Positions 22,649 through 64,000 of a stretch of DNA of 64,000 bases are shown piece by piece. The translations under genes and the position numbers were made by a program. The DNA lies in contig JAEOAD010001365.1 in assembly GCA_036365145.1 (NCBI GenBank), forward strand, positions 4,301,001-4,365,000, read 5' to 3'. The DNA comes from Orientallactaga sibirica. Taxonomy: Eukaryota; Chordata; Mammalia; Rodentia; Dipodidae. Each line of letters opens with the position of its first letter. Position 1 is the stretch's first letter. A model generated the notes under the pieces. The model ran no database searches and was not told the DNA's origin. It saw only the letters and a program-made list of their open reading frames with translations.

Positions 22649-64000
<41,352 letters not shown>

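Overview
This is a mammalian nuclear genomic window, almost certainly from a rodent. It has long introns with GT-AG borders and two abundant SINE families: a 7SL-derived B1-like element and a tRNA-derived element beginning GGGCTGGAGAGATGGC (B2 superfamily). From memory, the tRNA-derived element resembles the 'DIP' type described from jerboas and birch mice. A dipodoid rodent such as a jerboa is therefore my best guess; this is inference and was not checked.

Three protein-coding genes account for the conserved coding sequence. (1) Positions 1-16,490, + strand: the last six coding exons of RHPN2 (rhophilin-2), covering the end of the BRO1 domain, the PDZ domain and the C-terminus, then a 3' UTR with an AATAAA signal. 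(2) Positions about 17,890-21,900, - strand: FAAP24 (Fanconi anaemia core complex-associated protein 24) with all four coding exons, but with an apparent 1-nt deletion in the last one. (3) Positions 22,649 to beyond the right edge, + strand: the first 16 coding exons of CEP89 (centrosomal protein 89), 617 codons in one continuous frame if copy C of exon 3 is used. The order and relative orientation match my recollection of human 19q13.11 (RHPN2-FAAP24-CEP89, with FAAP24 and CEP89 head to head). RHPN2 and FAAP24 converge. FAAP24 and CEP89 appear to share a CCAAT-rich bidirectional promoter at about 21.8-22.2 kb. The genes act in separate processes: Rho-GTP scaffolding, interstrand-crosslink repair, and centriole distal appendages/ciliogenesis.

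The rest is intron full of SINEs, L1 3'-end fragments, microsatellites and two minisatellites. The most unusual structure is a three-copy tandem array at about 24.7-39.9 kb that triplicates CEP89 exon 3. One copy contains a further 0.9-kb duplication. A separate 1.64-kb tandem duplication lies in the last RHPN2 intron. In both cases the copies differ mainly by 1-3-nt indels rather than substitutions, which points strongly to unpolished long-read or gap-fill sequence, though real recent duplication cannot be excluded from the sequence alone. Other notable points are a GC-AG intron in CEP89, a 5 x 65-66-bp minisatellite just upstream of the CEP89 start codon, and a SINE subfamily with an extra internal segment. 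I found no evidence of a novel biological system, CRISPR array, intact mobile-element gene or RNA gene other than SINE-derived tRNA/7SL-like sequence.
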